From Streptomyces sp. CB02923 (GTDB taxonomy: Bacteria; Actinomycetota; Actinomycetes; Streptomycetales; Streptomycetaceae), in NCBI RefSeq assembly GCF_001905005.1, contig NZ_LWKZ01000025.1, positions 682,001 to 746,000 on the forward strand: a stretch of 64,000 bases of DNA. Direction: 5' to 3'. Under the pieces are notes generated by a model that had not been told where the DNA came from, ran no database searches, and saw only the letters and a list, made by a program, of their open reading frames with translations. A program made the position numbers and the translations under genes. Of this stretch, positions 1 to 6,858 are shown piece after piece. How positions within the stretch are numbered: the stretch's first letter is position 1; each line of letters opens with the position of its first letter.

Positions 1-332
1 ACCGACAGGCTCATCTCCGACTCCTGCGTCGTGACGCCGAGTTCGGCAAGCAACCGCACGAGATACGGGTAGCTGCGCCGGTTGTGCACGATGAAGCCGG
101 AGTCGACACGGTGCGCCGCCCCGTCGGACGCGACCAGGTCATGGGTATGGGCGTGTCCGCCGAGCCGGTCGTCGGCCTCGTACAACGTGACGTGGCGGGC
201 GCGGCCGAGCACGTACGCGGCGGTGAGCCCGGCCACCCCGCTGCCGATCACTGCTGTGCGACGCCCCTCCTGACGAGCGTCGGCAGCACGCTCCGCACCT
301 TCTCGTGAGCCGCCCCCTGGCGCCTTGGACAT
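1..332 (-). CDS. FAD-dependent amine oxidase-like oxidoreductase, N-terminal part
   Basis: Only the first ~110 residues are inside the window; the gene runs off the left edge. The start is the ATG at 332, preceded by a strong GGAGGAGA. After a ~27-residue charged extension comes a Rossmann dinucleotide fold with V-I-G-S-G-V-A-G-L-T-A-A (the GxGxxG FAD motif), then an acidic YEADDRLGGHAHT stretch as in flavin amine oxidases and phytoene-desaturase-like enzymes. Family members oxidise amines or lipid-type substrates with FAD. It is divergent from the molybdopterin oxidoreductase gene, with ~200 bp between. Mycobacteria carry a similar protein (Rv0449c) beside sigK, which fits the fasciclin gene nearby. 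The substrate cannot be assigned from the fragment. Confidence 0.85.
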   Translation of the reverse strand, partial: MSKAPGGGSREGAERAADARQEGRRTAVIGSGVAGLTAAYVLGRARHVTLYEADDRLGGHAHTHDLVASDGAAHRVDSGFIVHNRRSYPYLVRLLAELGVTTQESEMSLS

Positions 333-535
333 CGTCTCTCCTCCCCAGCCGATCCGGATCTGTTCCCACTGGTGATCCGGAGACGGCCGCAGACCGGATT
401 GGCGGGGGAGGAAATGCGGGGAACGGCCCGTTATCCGGCCGATCCAGCGCGGCACACCCCCGAGGAGAGGGCGCCGCATCCCCCGATCGGGGTGCGGTAC
501 CAATCCGCACCGGGCGCGAGGACGGATTCCGGAGC

Positions 536-2176
536 ATGGACGACGTCATGCAGCAGCAGTCGCAGTCGCCGCCGCTTCGCGGTATCGCACGCAGGTCCCT
601 GGGCGCCCTGAGCGGTCTGATCGCCGGGTACGCGGCGCTCGCGACTGCTGAACTCGCCTCGGCGGCGGTACGGCCCGAGGCCGGGCCCGTCGTCGCGGTC
701 GGCGGGGCGGCCATCGACCGTACGCCCCCGGCGGTCAAGGACTGGGCGGTCCGGGAGTTCGGCACGAACGACAAGCTCGTGCTCCAGCTCGGCATCCTCG
801 CCGTGCTCACGGTGCTCGCCCTGACGCTGGGGGCGCTCGCCGCGCGCCGCCGTGCGCTGGGCTCGGCGGGGGTGCTGGTCTTCGGGGTGGTCGGTGCCCT
901 GGCCGCGGTGAGCCGTCCGGACTCGACCGGTGCTCTCGATGCCCTGCCGTCCGTGGTCGGGGCGATCCTGGGCGCCGGGCTCCTCCACTGGCTCGTCGGA
1001 CGCCTGGACGGGGTCGGAGCGACCGCGGTGGTCCCGCGTGAGGAACGGGGGCCCGGGGCAGGGGAGGCTCCCCCGGCAGGGCCTGGCTGGGACCGGCGCG
1101 GCTTCATCGTGGCGGCCACCGCCGCGGCCGCCGCTTCCACCGGCGCCGGGCTCGCGGGCCGGGCCCTCAACGGCTCCAGCGGCCAGAACGCCGTGGCCTC
1201 CCGCAGGGCGGTGAAACTCCCCGCACCGGCGTCGCCCGCACGGCCCGTCCCCCGGGGCGCCGCACCACGGATCGCGGGACTGAGCCCCTTCACGACCCCC
1301 AACGGCGACTTCTACCGGGTCGACACCGCCCTGGTGGTACCCAAGGTCGACGCCACCACCTGGCGCCTGCGGATCCACGGCAAGGGCGTCGACCGCGAAC
1401 TCACCCTGTCCTTCGCCGACCTGCTGAAGATGCCGCTCACCGAACGCGACATCACCCTGACCTGCGTCTCCAACGAGGTCGGCGGCCCCTACGTCGGCAA
1501 CGCCCGCTGGATCGGCGTACGCCTGGCCGATCTGCTCCGGCAGTGCGGCGTCCGGCCGCCGTCGCAGGGCGGGCCCGCCGACCAGCTCGTGGCCCGGTCC
1601 GTGGACGGCATGACCATCGGCAGCCCCGTCGAGGACGTCATGGACGGCCGCGACGCGATGCTCGCCCTCGGCATGAACGGCGAACCGCTCCCGTTCGAGC
1701 ACGGCTTTCCCGTCCGCATGGTGGTGCCCGGTCTGTACGGCTACGTCTCGGCCTGCAAGTGGATCCAGGACATCGAGCTGACCACCTTCGACGCCTACGA
1801 CGCCTACTGGGTCAAGCACGACTGGGCCCGGCGCGCGCCCGTCAAGACGCAGTCCCGGATCGACACCCCCAAGCCGTTCGCCCGTCCGAAGGCCGGGACG
1901 GTCATGGTCGCCGGGGTCGCCTGGGCCCAGCACCGGGGCATCGACAAGGTCGAGGTCAGGGTCGACGACGGCCCGTGGGAGGAGGCCCGCCTGACCGCCG
2001 AGGACACCACGGACACCTGGCGCCAGTGGACGTACGAGTGGCGGGCCGCGAAGGGCGGCCACACGCTGACCGTCCGCGCCACCGACCGCACCGGCCGGAC
2101 CCAGACGGAGGAGCGCGTCCCGACCGTCCCGGACGGCGCGTCCGGCTGGCACTCCGTCCTCGTCACCGTCGACTGA
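536..2176 (+). CDS. Membrane-anchored molybdopterin-dependent oxidoreductase (sulfite oxidase family)
   Basis: Predicted 546 residues. The N-terminal ~210 residues hold about four hydrophobic helices, then a variable linker and a further hydrophobic segment after an RRGF motif. A sulfite-oxidase-type Mo-cofactor domain follows from about residue 240. The LTCVSNEVGG motif supplies the Mo-ligand cysteine (about Cys310), and a GLYGYVSACKWIQDIEL segment is typical of this family. The C-terminal ~100 residues look like the Mo-co oxidoreductase dimerisation domain. It probably acts on the outer face of the membrane; the substrate is unknown. The ATG at 536 is preceded closely by GGAG. An in-frame ATG at 548 and a GTG at 491 are alternatives. 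It converges with the fasciclin lipoprotein gene. Confidence 0.88.
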   Translation: MDDVMQQQSQSPPLRGIARRSLGALSGLIAGYAALATAELASAAVRPEAGPVVAVGGAAIDRTPPAVKDWAVREFGTNDKLVLQLGILAVLTVLALTLGALAARRRALGSAGVLVFGVVGALAAVSRPDSTGALDALPSVVGAILGAGLLHWLVGRLDGVGATAVVPREERGPGAGEAPPAGPGWDRRGFIVAATAAAAASTGAGLAGRALNGSSGQNAVASRRAVKLPAPASPARPVPRGAAPRIAGLSPFTTPNGDFYRVDTALVVPKVDATTWRLRIHGKGVDRELTLSFADLLKMPLTERDITLTCVSNEVGGPYVGNARWIGVRLADLLRQCGVRPPSQGGPADQLVARSVDGMTIGSPVEDVMDGRDAMLALGMNGEPLPFEHGFPVRMVVPGLYGYVSACKWIQDIELTTFDAYDAYWVKHDWARRAPVKTQSRIDTPKPFARPKAGTVMVAGVAWAQHRGIDKVEVRVDDGPWEEARLTAEDTTDTWRQWTYEWRAAKGGHTLTVRATDRTGRTQTEERVPTVPDGASGWHSVLVTVD

Positions 2177-2199
2177 ACGGACAGGGCCCAGGAACGCCC

Positions 2200-2231
2200 G
2201 AGGGGTGCGCGGCGACCGCCACGCACCCCTC
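2200..2231. terminator. Bidirectional intrinsic terminator
   Basis: A 10-bp perfect stem (GAGGGGTGCG at 2200-2209 with CGCACCCCTC at 2222-2231) and a 12-nt loop lie in the 81-bp gap between two convergent genes. There is no long T tract, as is usual in Streptomyces. Confidence 0.6.
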
Positions 2232-2257
2232 AAGCGATATCCCCGGTCAGTGCCCGG

Positions 2258-2908
2258 TCAGCTCTTCGGCATCAGGACGTTGTCGATGATGTAGACGTTG
2301 GCGTTGGCCGTCTTCACGTTGCCGCACACCACGTTGGCGCTGTCGTTCACCTTGAACTGTTCGCCGGAGCCGGACGTGGTGACCTTGGACTTCTCAAGGG
2401 TCTCGAAGGAGCCCTTCTTCAGGTCCTCGGGCGCCAGCTTCTGCCCCACGACGTGGTGGGTGAGGATCTTGGTGAGCTGGGCCTTGTCGTTCAGGACCTT
2501 GTCCAGGTCCGCCTTCGGGATCTTCGCGAACGCGTCGTTGGTGGGCGCGAACACCGTGATGTCCTTGGCGTTGTTGAGCGTGTCGACGAGACCGGCCTTC
2601 TTGACGGCCGTGACGAGCGTCGACAGGGCCGGGTTGTTCGACGCGGCGGTGGCGACCGGGTCCTTGGCCATGCCGTCGAACGAACCGGCGCCGTCCTTCG
2701 GCACGGACGCGCACGCCGACCCGAACGGGGCGTCCTTGCCCGCCGTGTCCCCACCGGCACCGGTCTCGTCCGATCCCTTGGACGCGGCGGGCGAGGAACT
2801 GTCGGCGGCCTTGTCCTTGGAACCGCTGTCGGAGCAGGCGGTCAGGGCCAGCGGCAGCAGGGCGGCAGCGGCGATGGCGACGGCGGCACGACGGAATCGA
2901 GTTTGCAT
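2258..2908 (-). CDS. Fasciclin (FAS1) domain lipoprotein
   Basis: 216 residues. A lipoprotein signal ends in L-T-A-C (Cys25), so the protein should be anchored to the outer face of the membrane. A low-complexity Ser/Ala/Lys/Asp linker follows (about 26-65), then one FAS1 domain to the C-terminus, with the diagnostic DITVFAPTNDAFAKIP block and an LTHHVVG motif. FAS1 domains mediate adhesion or protein contacts. The closest well-studied relatives are the mycobacterial MPT70/MPT83 antigens, which are controlled by SigK. Here the gene converges with a molybdopterin oxidoreductase gene, with an amine oxidase-like gene beyond it. No sigma or anti-sigma gene is inside the window, although one could lie to the left. 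Confidence 0.92.
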   Translation of the reverse strand: MQTRFRRAAVAIAAAALLPLALTACSDSGSKDKAADSSSPAASKGSDETGAGGDTAGKDAPFGSACASVPKDGAGSFDGMAKDPVATAASNNPALSTLVTAVKKAGLVDTLNNAKDITVFAPTNDAFAKIPKADLDKVLNDKAQLTKILTHHVVGQKLAPEDLKKGSFETLEKSKVTTSGSGEQFKVNDSANVVCGNVKTANANVYIIDNVLMPKS

Positions 2909-3290
2909 GACATTCCCTCAACGGTCGGTTCGCTGAAGGCGGTCTGCCTCCAACGCCCGTAATCCGGAGCGGTGCGGCCGGTGGACTGGTCCGTCACCTG
3001 GACGAGTGAGGCGAGGACCCGAGAGCTTTGAGACGCGTCGCCGCGAGGCTGGTTCGTTGGGTTTCTTCTCTTGAGCGTCGAGCCGGTCGTTGCCGTTGCT
3101 GCTTGTTCCTCTAGTAGGCGAGCGATTTGAGGACTTCTCCCTACCGGTGCCTGCGTACTGGTGGTGGGATCTCCGCCCTCGCAGTCGTGCCCTGCAACGG
3201 GAGGGCCGGGTGCCAGAGGCTGGTACCGGCCCCCAACCGGTCGGACAACACTGACCGGCATCCATTCGCACCCCTGATTGAGACTTTGGC
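2909..3290. other. Intergenic stretch before IS relic
   Basis: About 380 bp between the fasciclin start and the transposase relic. I see no convincing gene. Base composition is lower in GC and codon bias is absent (for example around 3040-3130), which fits decayed or inserted DNA. The promoter of the fasciclin gene must lie at the left end. Confidence 0.5.
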
Positions 3291-3630
3291 AGCCTGCCTT
3301 GCCCGTCGCCCGCACGATCGCACTGACCGCTTCACAAAGGCACCGGCTGAAGAAGACCGCCCGCGGACACAAAACTCTTTACCAGGCCCGTATGCGTGCT
3401 CAGATCGTGCTCTGCGCGGCACGCGGCCACTCCAACGTACGGATCGCCCGGGAGACTGGCCTTCATCTGGACACCGTGCGGACCTGGCGAGGCCGGTTCG
3501 CCGAACACGGCCTCGCCGGCCTGACGGCGAGCCCTACGCCAGCGCCAAGTGCGTGTTCTGGATCGTCGGCAACGGCTCCTCCCACCGGGGCAAGAAGGCC
3601 GCCGACCGGCACACCGCCGATCACCAGTAA
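3291..3630 (+). pseudogene. IS630-family transposase relic (internal deletion plus frameshift)
   Basis: From about 3320 to 3530 one frame encodes an IS630-type helix-turn-helix region: RAQIVLCAARGHSNVRIARE and then a TGLHLDTVRTWRGRFAEHGL block. At about 3525-3535 homology jumps to another frame (+1 relative to window position 1), which reads EPYASAKCVFWIVGNGSSHRG and KKAADR. This is the catalytic-domain D-N-G-S-S-H-R-G signature of Streptomyces IS630 transposases, with VDN changed to VGN. The ~150-200 residues that should separate the two blocks are missing, and the frame stops at 3630. The element is therefore a deleted, frameshifted remnant and cannot transpose. The terminal inverted repeats of the insertion sequence are not recognisable. 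Confidence 0.8.
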
Positions 3631-3715
3631 GAACCCTCCGCCGCACTCGCAGCTTGACCGACCCCCGAAGGACTTCCGGAACGGACCACTAAGGTCCGCA
3701 GGTGTGCCCGATGAG

Positions 3716-3979
3716 ATGGCGCCCCTGCGCCGCAAGCCTTCAAGTCCCAAGTCCCAAGTCCCAAGTCCCAAGTCGCTGTCTGAGGATATACGGCATCTTC
3801 TGGTCAGCATCGGCTTGCCTGGATCGGACACCGATGAGCGGGCACGTGCCCACGGCATCGTTGTTACTGAAGCCGAAGGCGACGCGGCGTTCGTGGAGTG
3901 GTTCATCCCTCGTACCTTGCGTGAGGCAGCCGCGATAGAACAGCGCGAAGCGGATGACGACGAGAACGGCTGCCAGTAG
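3716..3979 (+). CDS. Hypothetical protein, possibly a gene fragment
   Basis: 87-residue frame from the ATG at 3716; an upstream GTG at 3704 is also possible. The N-terminus is built from the heptamer repeat and reads as alternating SPKSQVPSPK. The rest has SEDIRHLLVSIGLPGSDTDE and an EAEGDAAFVEWFIPR stretch and ends in a very acidic tail. I recognise no family. It lies in the decayed patch after the IS630 relic and its codon bias is only moderate, so it may be a truncated gene rather than a functional one. Confidence 0.3.
   Translation: MAPLRRKPSSPKSQVPSPKSLSEDIRHLLVSIGLPGSDTDERARAHGIVVTEAEGDAAFVEWFIPRTLREAAAIEQREADDDENGCQ
3741..3774. repeat. Heptanucleotide tandem repeat (AAGTCCC)
   Basis: AAGTCCC is repeated 4.7 times without error. 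A 7-bp unit shifts frame at each copy, so the repeat would change coding potential if it expanded or contracted. Confidence 0.95.
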
Positions 3980-4404
3980 ACCTGCCCCATTACTCATCGA
4001 TAACCAGTGATGGCAGCTTCTGCGCTCAGTCCATCCCGGCCGGCAACCCGGCGACCTTGACGGCGACAGTGGGCATTTGGAGACCGCATCAAGCCGACCG
4101 CGGCTGGTGCGAGATTCCTGCAATTCTGCCGCCTGCCTATGAAGCCTCTATCCGTCTGTGATTCCGATTGCGCGCGTTCTCGATAACCCCTCGTAATTTG
4201 GCAGCGATGTGCGGAATCCTGGGGGAGCCCGTCCCGGCGTAGGTCAGAACTGGCAACCAGCGGCCAGGTCGACGATCAGTTGGCCCGGCCTTCGCCGTCC
4301 GGGCGCGGCAGCGCCAGGAGTATGTGCGGATGCACCGTTGCAGGTCACCCGGTGGAGTGTGGCGCGGGTCATGAAAGTGCGTCTCCCGATTCGAGATGAC
4401 GGGA
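3980..4404. other. Gene-poor stretch next to tRNA-Gly
   Basis: About 425 bp with no supported gene. GC content and codon bias are lower than in neighbouring genes. Together with the IS relic and the tRNA 3' flank this looks like the scar of an element once inserted beside the tRNA, but no integrase and no duplicated tRNA 3' end can be seen. Confidence 0.4.
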
Positions 4405-4434
4405 GGTCATAGCTCTCGAATGAGAGCTATGACC
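4405..4434. repeat. 13-bp perfect palindrome (hairpin or operator)
   Basis: GGTCATAGCTCTC (4405-4417), a GAAT spacer, and GAGAGCTATGACC (4422-4434) form a perfect 13-bp inverted repeat that is AT-richer than its surroundings. It could be a terminator, an operator or the end of a mobile element. The 9-bp direct repeat TGGCACGCG follows at 4464-4472 and 4475-4483. Confidence 0.7.
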
Positions 4435-4509
4435 GTCAACTCGGTGCGCTGATCGTCGCCTTGTGGCACGCGAATGGCACGCGGTCCCGAATTGGTCTAG
4501 ACAACAAAC

Positions 4510-4536
4510 AAGTCCCAGGCCGCTGACCTGGGACTT
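4510..4536. terminator. Intrinsic terminator beyond the tRNA-Gly 3' end
   Basis: AAGTCCCAGG (4510-4519) pairs perfectly with CCTGGGACTT (4527-4536) over a 7-nt loop. It lies immediately 3' of the minus-strand tRNA-Gly, so it is the likely terminator for that gene. Confidence 0.75.
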
Positions 4537-4541
4537 CGTTA

Positions 4542-4615
4542 TGGAGCGGGTGACGGGAATCGAACCCGCGCTCTGAGCTTGGGAAGCTCATGTTCTACCA
4601 TTAAACTACACCCGC
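4542..4615 (-). tRNA. tRNA-Gly (anticodon CCC)
   Basis: On the minus strand the acceptor stem GCGGGTG pairs with CACCCGC. A D-arm with TAGTTTAATGGTAGA, an anticodon stem TGAGC/GCTCA with loop TTCCCAA (anticodon CCC), and a T-arm with GGTTCGATTCC follow. The 3' CCA is encoded. It decodes GGG glycine codons. tRNA genes like this are common integration sites for actinomycete mobile elements, and its 3' flank holds the IS relic. Confidence 0.97.
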
Positions 4616-4839
4616 TTGAGCGCCGCCCGTAGTGAGGGCGATGCAGCGTCGCACACTCTACCCCATCGTTGGCCCCCGGTGCGTTTGGCCGTGGGGGCCG
4701 GTCGTGTGGGTGGGGTGGGTTGCGGGTGGGGGTGCGGGAGTTGGGGCGTACGGTGGGGGCGCGGAGTGCCGCTTTCGGCTGCGCCCAGTTCATCCCCTAA
4801 TGTGGCTTTTGTTGTCCACGCACTTGGGAGAGGGACTTG

Positions 4840-4998
4840 ATGGAGCGCACCGTCGTACGTTGTGCCGAAGGGCACGTGTTCAGCACCGCTTCGTTTCCCA
4901 TGCAGACCACGGACCGGCTCGGCCCCGGCCGGCTGCTGCGGTGCCCGCGCTGTGCGCGGCTGCGGCATTCGGTGCCGGTGGCGGGCGGGAAGCGCTGA
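4840..4998 (+). CDS. Small zinc-ribbon-like protein
   Basis: 52 residues, start ATG 4840 with GGGAGAGGG ahead of it. The sequence has a single Cys/His pair near the N-terminus (R-C-A-E-G-H) and a C-P-R-C knuckle near residues 35-38, the layout of a short zinc ribbon. Codon usage is strongly GC3 like neighbouring genes. It resembles small conserved streptomycete proteins found close to dcd. No enzymatic role can be proposed; nucleic-acid or protein binding is a guess. Confidence 0.7.
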   Translation: MERTVVRCAEGHVFSTASFPMQTTDRLGPGRLLRCPRCARLRHSVPVAGGKR

Positions 4999-5110
4999 GG
5001 TCGAGGCCGCCGGGCCCTGACCGTACGCCGTGGGGCGGCGGTCCAGTGGGGGGCCGGGTGGAGAGGCGAAGCGGACGGCAGCCGGTGGAGCGGCTGTGAG
5101 ATGTCCGGGC

Positions 5111-5146
5111 GAGGGCCCGGTCCCCGGAGACGGGGGCCGGGCCCTC
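5111..5146. terminator. Intrinsic terminator after the zinc-ribbon gene
   Basis: GAGGGCCCGG (5111-5120) pairs with CCGGGCCCTC (5137-5146), with further CCCC/GGGG pairing inside. It lies ~110 bp after the small gene. Confidence 0.6.
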
Positions 5147-5189
5147 GGCGTAAGTGGAGACGGGGCCCCGTCCTCGGCGTAGGTGGGGG

Positions 5190-5362
5190 CGGCCCTTGGG
5201 CGCAGGCGGGCCGGTCCTCGGGAGTGGGGTGAGGCCGGTCCTTGGGAGCAGGCGGGCCGGTCCTTGGGAGCAGGCGGGCCGGTCCTTGGGAGCGGGCGGG
5301 CCGGTCCTCGGGAGTGGGCGGGCCGGTCCTCGGGAGGGGTGGGGCGGTCCTCGGAGAGGTCT
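5190..5362. repeat. 22-bp minisatellite upstream of dcd
   Basis: About seven head-to-tail copies of a 22-bp unit with core GGGCCGGTCCT followed by YGGGAGNRGGC. Central copies differ at one or two bases and outer copies are more degenerate. The array fills most of the 416-bp gap between the zinc-ribbon gene and dcd and ends ~50 bp before the dcd start. It has no coding bias. Confidence 0.85.
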
Positions 5363-5402
5363 GAGGGGGCGGTGGTGTGCGGGGTGGGGGCGGCTGGGCG
5401 CG

Positions 5403-5408
5403 TATCCT
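5403..5408 (+). promoter_or_regulatory. Candidate -10 box, leaderless dcd
   Basis: TATCCT ends six bases before the GTG start of dcd and there is no Shine-Dalgarno. This fits a leaderless transcript; no convincing -35 is visible. Confidence 0.45.
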
Positions 5409-5414
5409 CGGTGC

Positions 5415-5990
5415 GTGCTTCTCTCAGACAAGGACATCCGGACCGAGATCGACGCGGGCCGGGTCCGCATCGATCCCTACGACGAGTCGATGGTGCAGCC
5501 GTCGAGTATCGATGTGCGCCTCGACCGGTACTTCCGGGTGTTCGAGAATCACCGGTACCCGCACATCGACCCCGCGGTGGAGCAGCAGGATCTGACGCGC
5601 GAGGTGGTGCCGGAGGGGGACGAGGCGTTCATCCTGCACCCCGGTGAGTTCGTGCTCGCCTCGACGTACGAGGTCATCACGCTGCCCGACAATCTGGCGT
5701 CGCGGTTGGAGGGGAAGAGCTCGCTGGGCCGGCTGGGGCTGCTGACGCACTCGACGGCCGGGTTCATCGACCCGGGTTTCAGCGGTCACGTCACGCTGGA
5801 GCTGAGCAATGTGGCGACGCTGCCGATAAAGCTGTGGCCCGGTATGAAGATCGGGCAGCTGTGCATGTTCCGGCTGTCTTCGCCGGCCGAGCATCCGTAC
5901 GGCTCCGCGAAGTACGGCTCGCGGTATCAGGGCCAGCGGGGGCCGACGCCTTCGCGGTCGTTCAAGAATTTTCATCGGACACAGGTCTGA
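5415..5990 (+). CDS. dcd: dCTP deaminase
   Basis: 191 residues, the usual length. It deaminates dCTP to dUTP, supplying the precursor for dTMP synthesis. The GTG start at 5415 gives the typical MLLSDKDI N-terminus. Family blocks are all present: QPSSIDVRLD near the N-terminus, LASRLEGKSSLGRLGL for the nucleotide site, and a TAGFIDPGFSGHVTLELSN block with the catalytic glutamate. The C-terminal YQGQRGPT segment closes over the triphosphate. It resembles the monofunctional deaminase of streptomycetes more than a bifunctional deaminase/dUTPase, although this cannot be decided from sequence alone. A minisatellite precedes it, and a phosphoribosyltransferase gene follows after 16 bp, so the two are probably co-transcribed. 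Confidence 0.97.
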   Translation: MLLSDKDIRTEIDAGRVRIDPYDESMVQPSSIDVRLDRYFRVFENHRYPHIDPAVEQQDLTREVVPEGDEAFILHPGEFVLASTYEVITLPDNLASRLEGKSSLGRLGLLTHSTAGFIDPGFSGHVTLELSNVATLPIKLWPGMKIGQLCMFRLSSPAEHPYGSAKYGSRYQGQRGPTPSRSFKNFHRTQV

Positions 5991-6006
5991 GGGTGCGAGA
6001 GAACCA

Positions 6007-6504
6007 GTGAGTGGTGTGCGGGAGAACCTGACGTACGAGCGCTTCGGCGGCGCGATCCGGGACCTGGCGCAGACGATCGCCGACGACGGGTACGAGCCCG
6101 ACATCGTGCTGTCGATCGCGCGCGGCGGCGTCTTCGTGGCCGGCGGCCTGGCGTACGCGCTGGACTGCAAGAACATCCACCTGGTGAACGTGGAGTTCTA
6201 CACCGGGGTCGGTACGACGCTGGAGATGCCGGTCATGCTGGCGCCCGTGCCGAACGCGATCGACTTCTCGGACAAGAAGGTCCTGATCGCGGACGACGTG
6301 GCCGACACCGGCAAGACGCTGAAGCTGGTGCACGACTTCTGCCTGGGGACGGTGGCCGAGGTCCGCAGCGCGGTGATCTATGAGAAGTCGCACTCGCTGG
6401 TGAAGTGCGAGTACGTGTGGAAGCGCACGGACGAGTGGATCAACTTCCCGTGGAGTGTCGAGCCGCCGGTGGTACGCCGTGAGGGGCAGATTCTCGACGC
6501 CTGA
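6007..6504 (+). CDS. Phosphoribosyltransferase family protein
   Basis: 165 residues from GTG 6007. A type I PRTase fold is indicated by the PRPP-binding motif VLIADDVADTGKTL (about residues 97-110) and the upstream DIVLSIARGGVFVAGGLAYAL block. These enzymes transfer phosphoribosyl from PRPP to a base or release it from nucleotides. The sequence is closest to xanthine/hypoxanthine-type PRTases, but the base specificity loop is not diagnostic. Placement 16 bp after dcd points to nucleotide salvage. Start choice rests on the MSGVRENLTYERFGG N-terminus common in streptomycetes. Confidence 0.9.
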   Translation: MSGVRENLTYERFGGAIRDLAQTIADDGYEPDIVLSIARGGVFVAGGLAYALDCKNIHLVNVEFYTGVGTTLEMPVMLAPVPNAIDFSDKKVLIADDVADTGKTLKLVHDFCLGTVAEVRSAVIYEKSHSLVKCEYVWKRTDEWINFPWSVEPPVVRREGQILDA

Positions 6505-6506
6505 GT

Positions 6507-6576
6507 GAGGGCGGTCCGCCGAGGGTGGTCCATCGAGGGCGATCCACCGAGGGCGGTCCACCAAGGGGGGTCCGCC
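6507..6576. repeat. 14-bp tandem repeat, five units
   Basis: Five contiguous 14-bp units with consensus GAGGGCGGTCCACC (units differ at one to three bases) begin three bases after the phosphoribosyltransferase stop. The remaining ~280 bp up to the SGNH hydrolase gene show no gene. Confidence 0.85.
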
Positions 6577-6858
6577 GCGTGCGGCCCGTGGGCCGTCCGG
6601 GGGCGGTGACGGAGCCGTCCGGGGGCGGTGAGGATCGGAGTCCGGCCCGGCGGTCGGACGGGGAAGCGCATCGGGGCAGTGACGGGCCCGGTGCGCTTCT
6701 TGCTGTCTCCGGGGGCGACGGGCCGACGGGGCGACGGACTCGTGCGGTGTTTGGAGGGCGGCCTGTGAATTCGGGCCAATCCCGTTCCGGCTGTTCCACC
6801 TTGCACTACCTCCGAGTAGAAACCGGCGGTGACAGCAGACCGGAGGGGAGGCCCAAGG

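Noticed and set aside
5154..5414. N-terminal extension of dcd through the minisatellite
   Set aside because: The extension is entirely repeat-encoded (alternating Gly, Arg and Pro), and the GTG at 5415 gives the normal family N-terminus and length.
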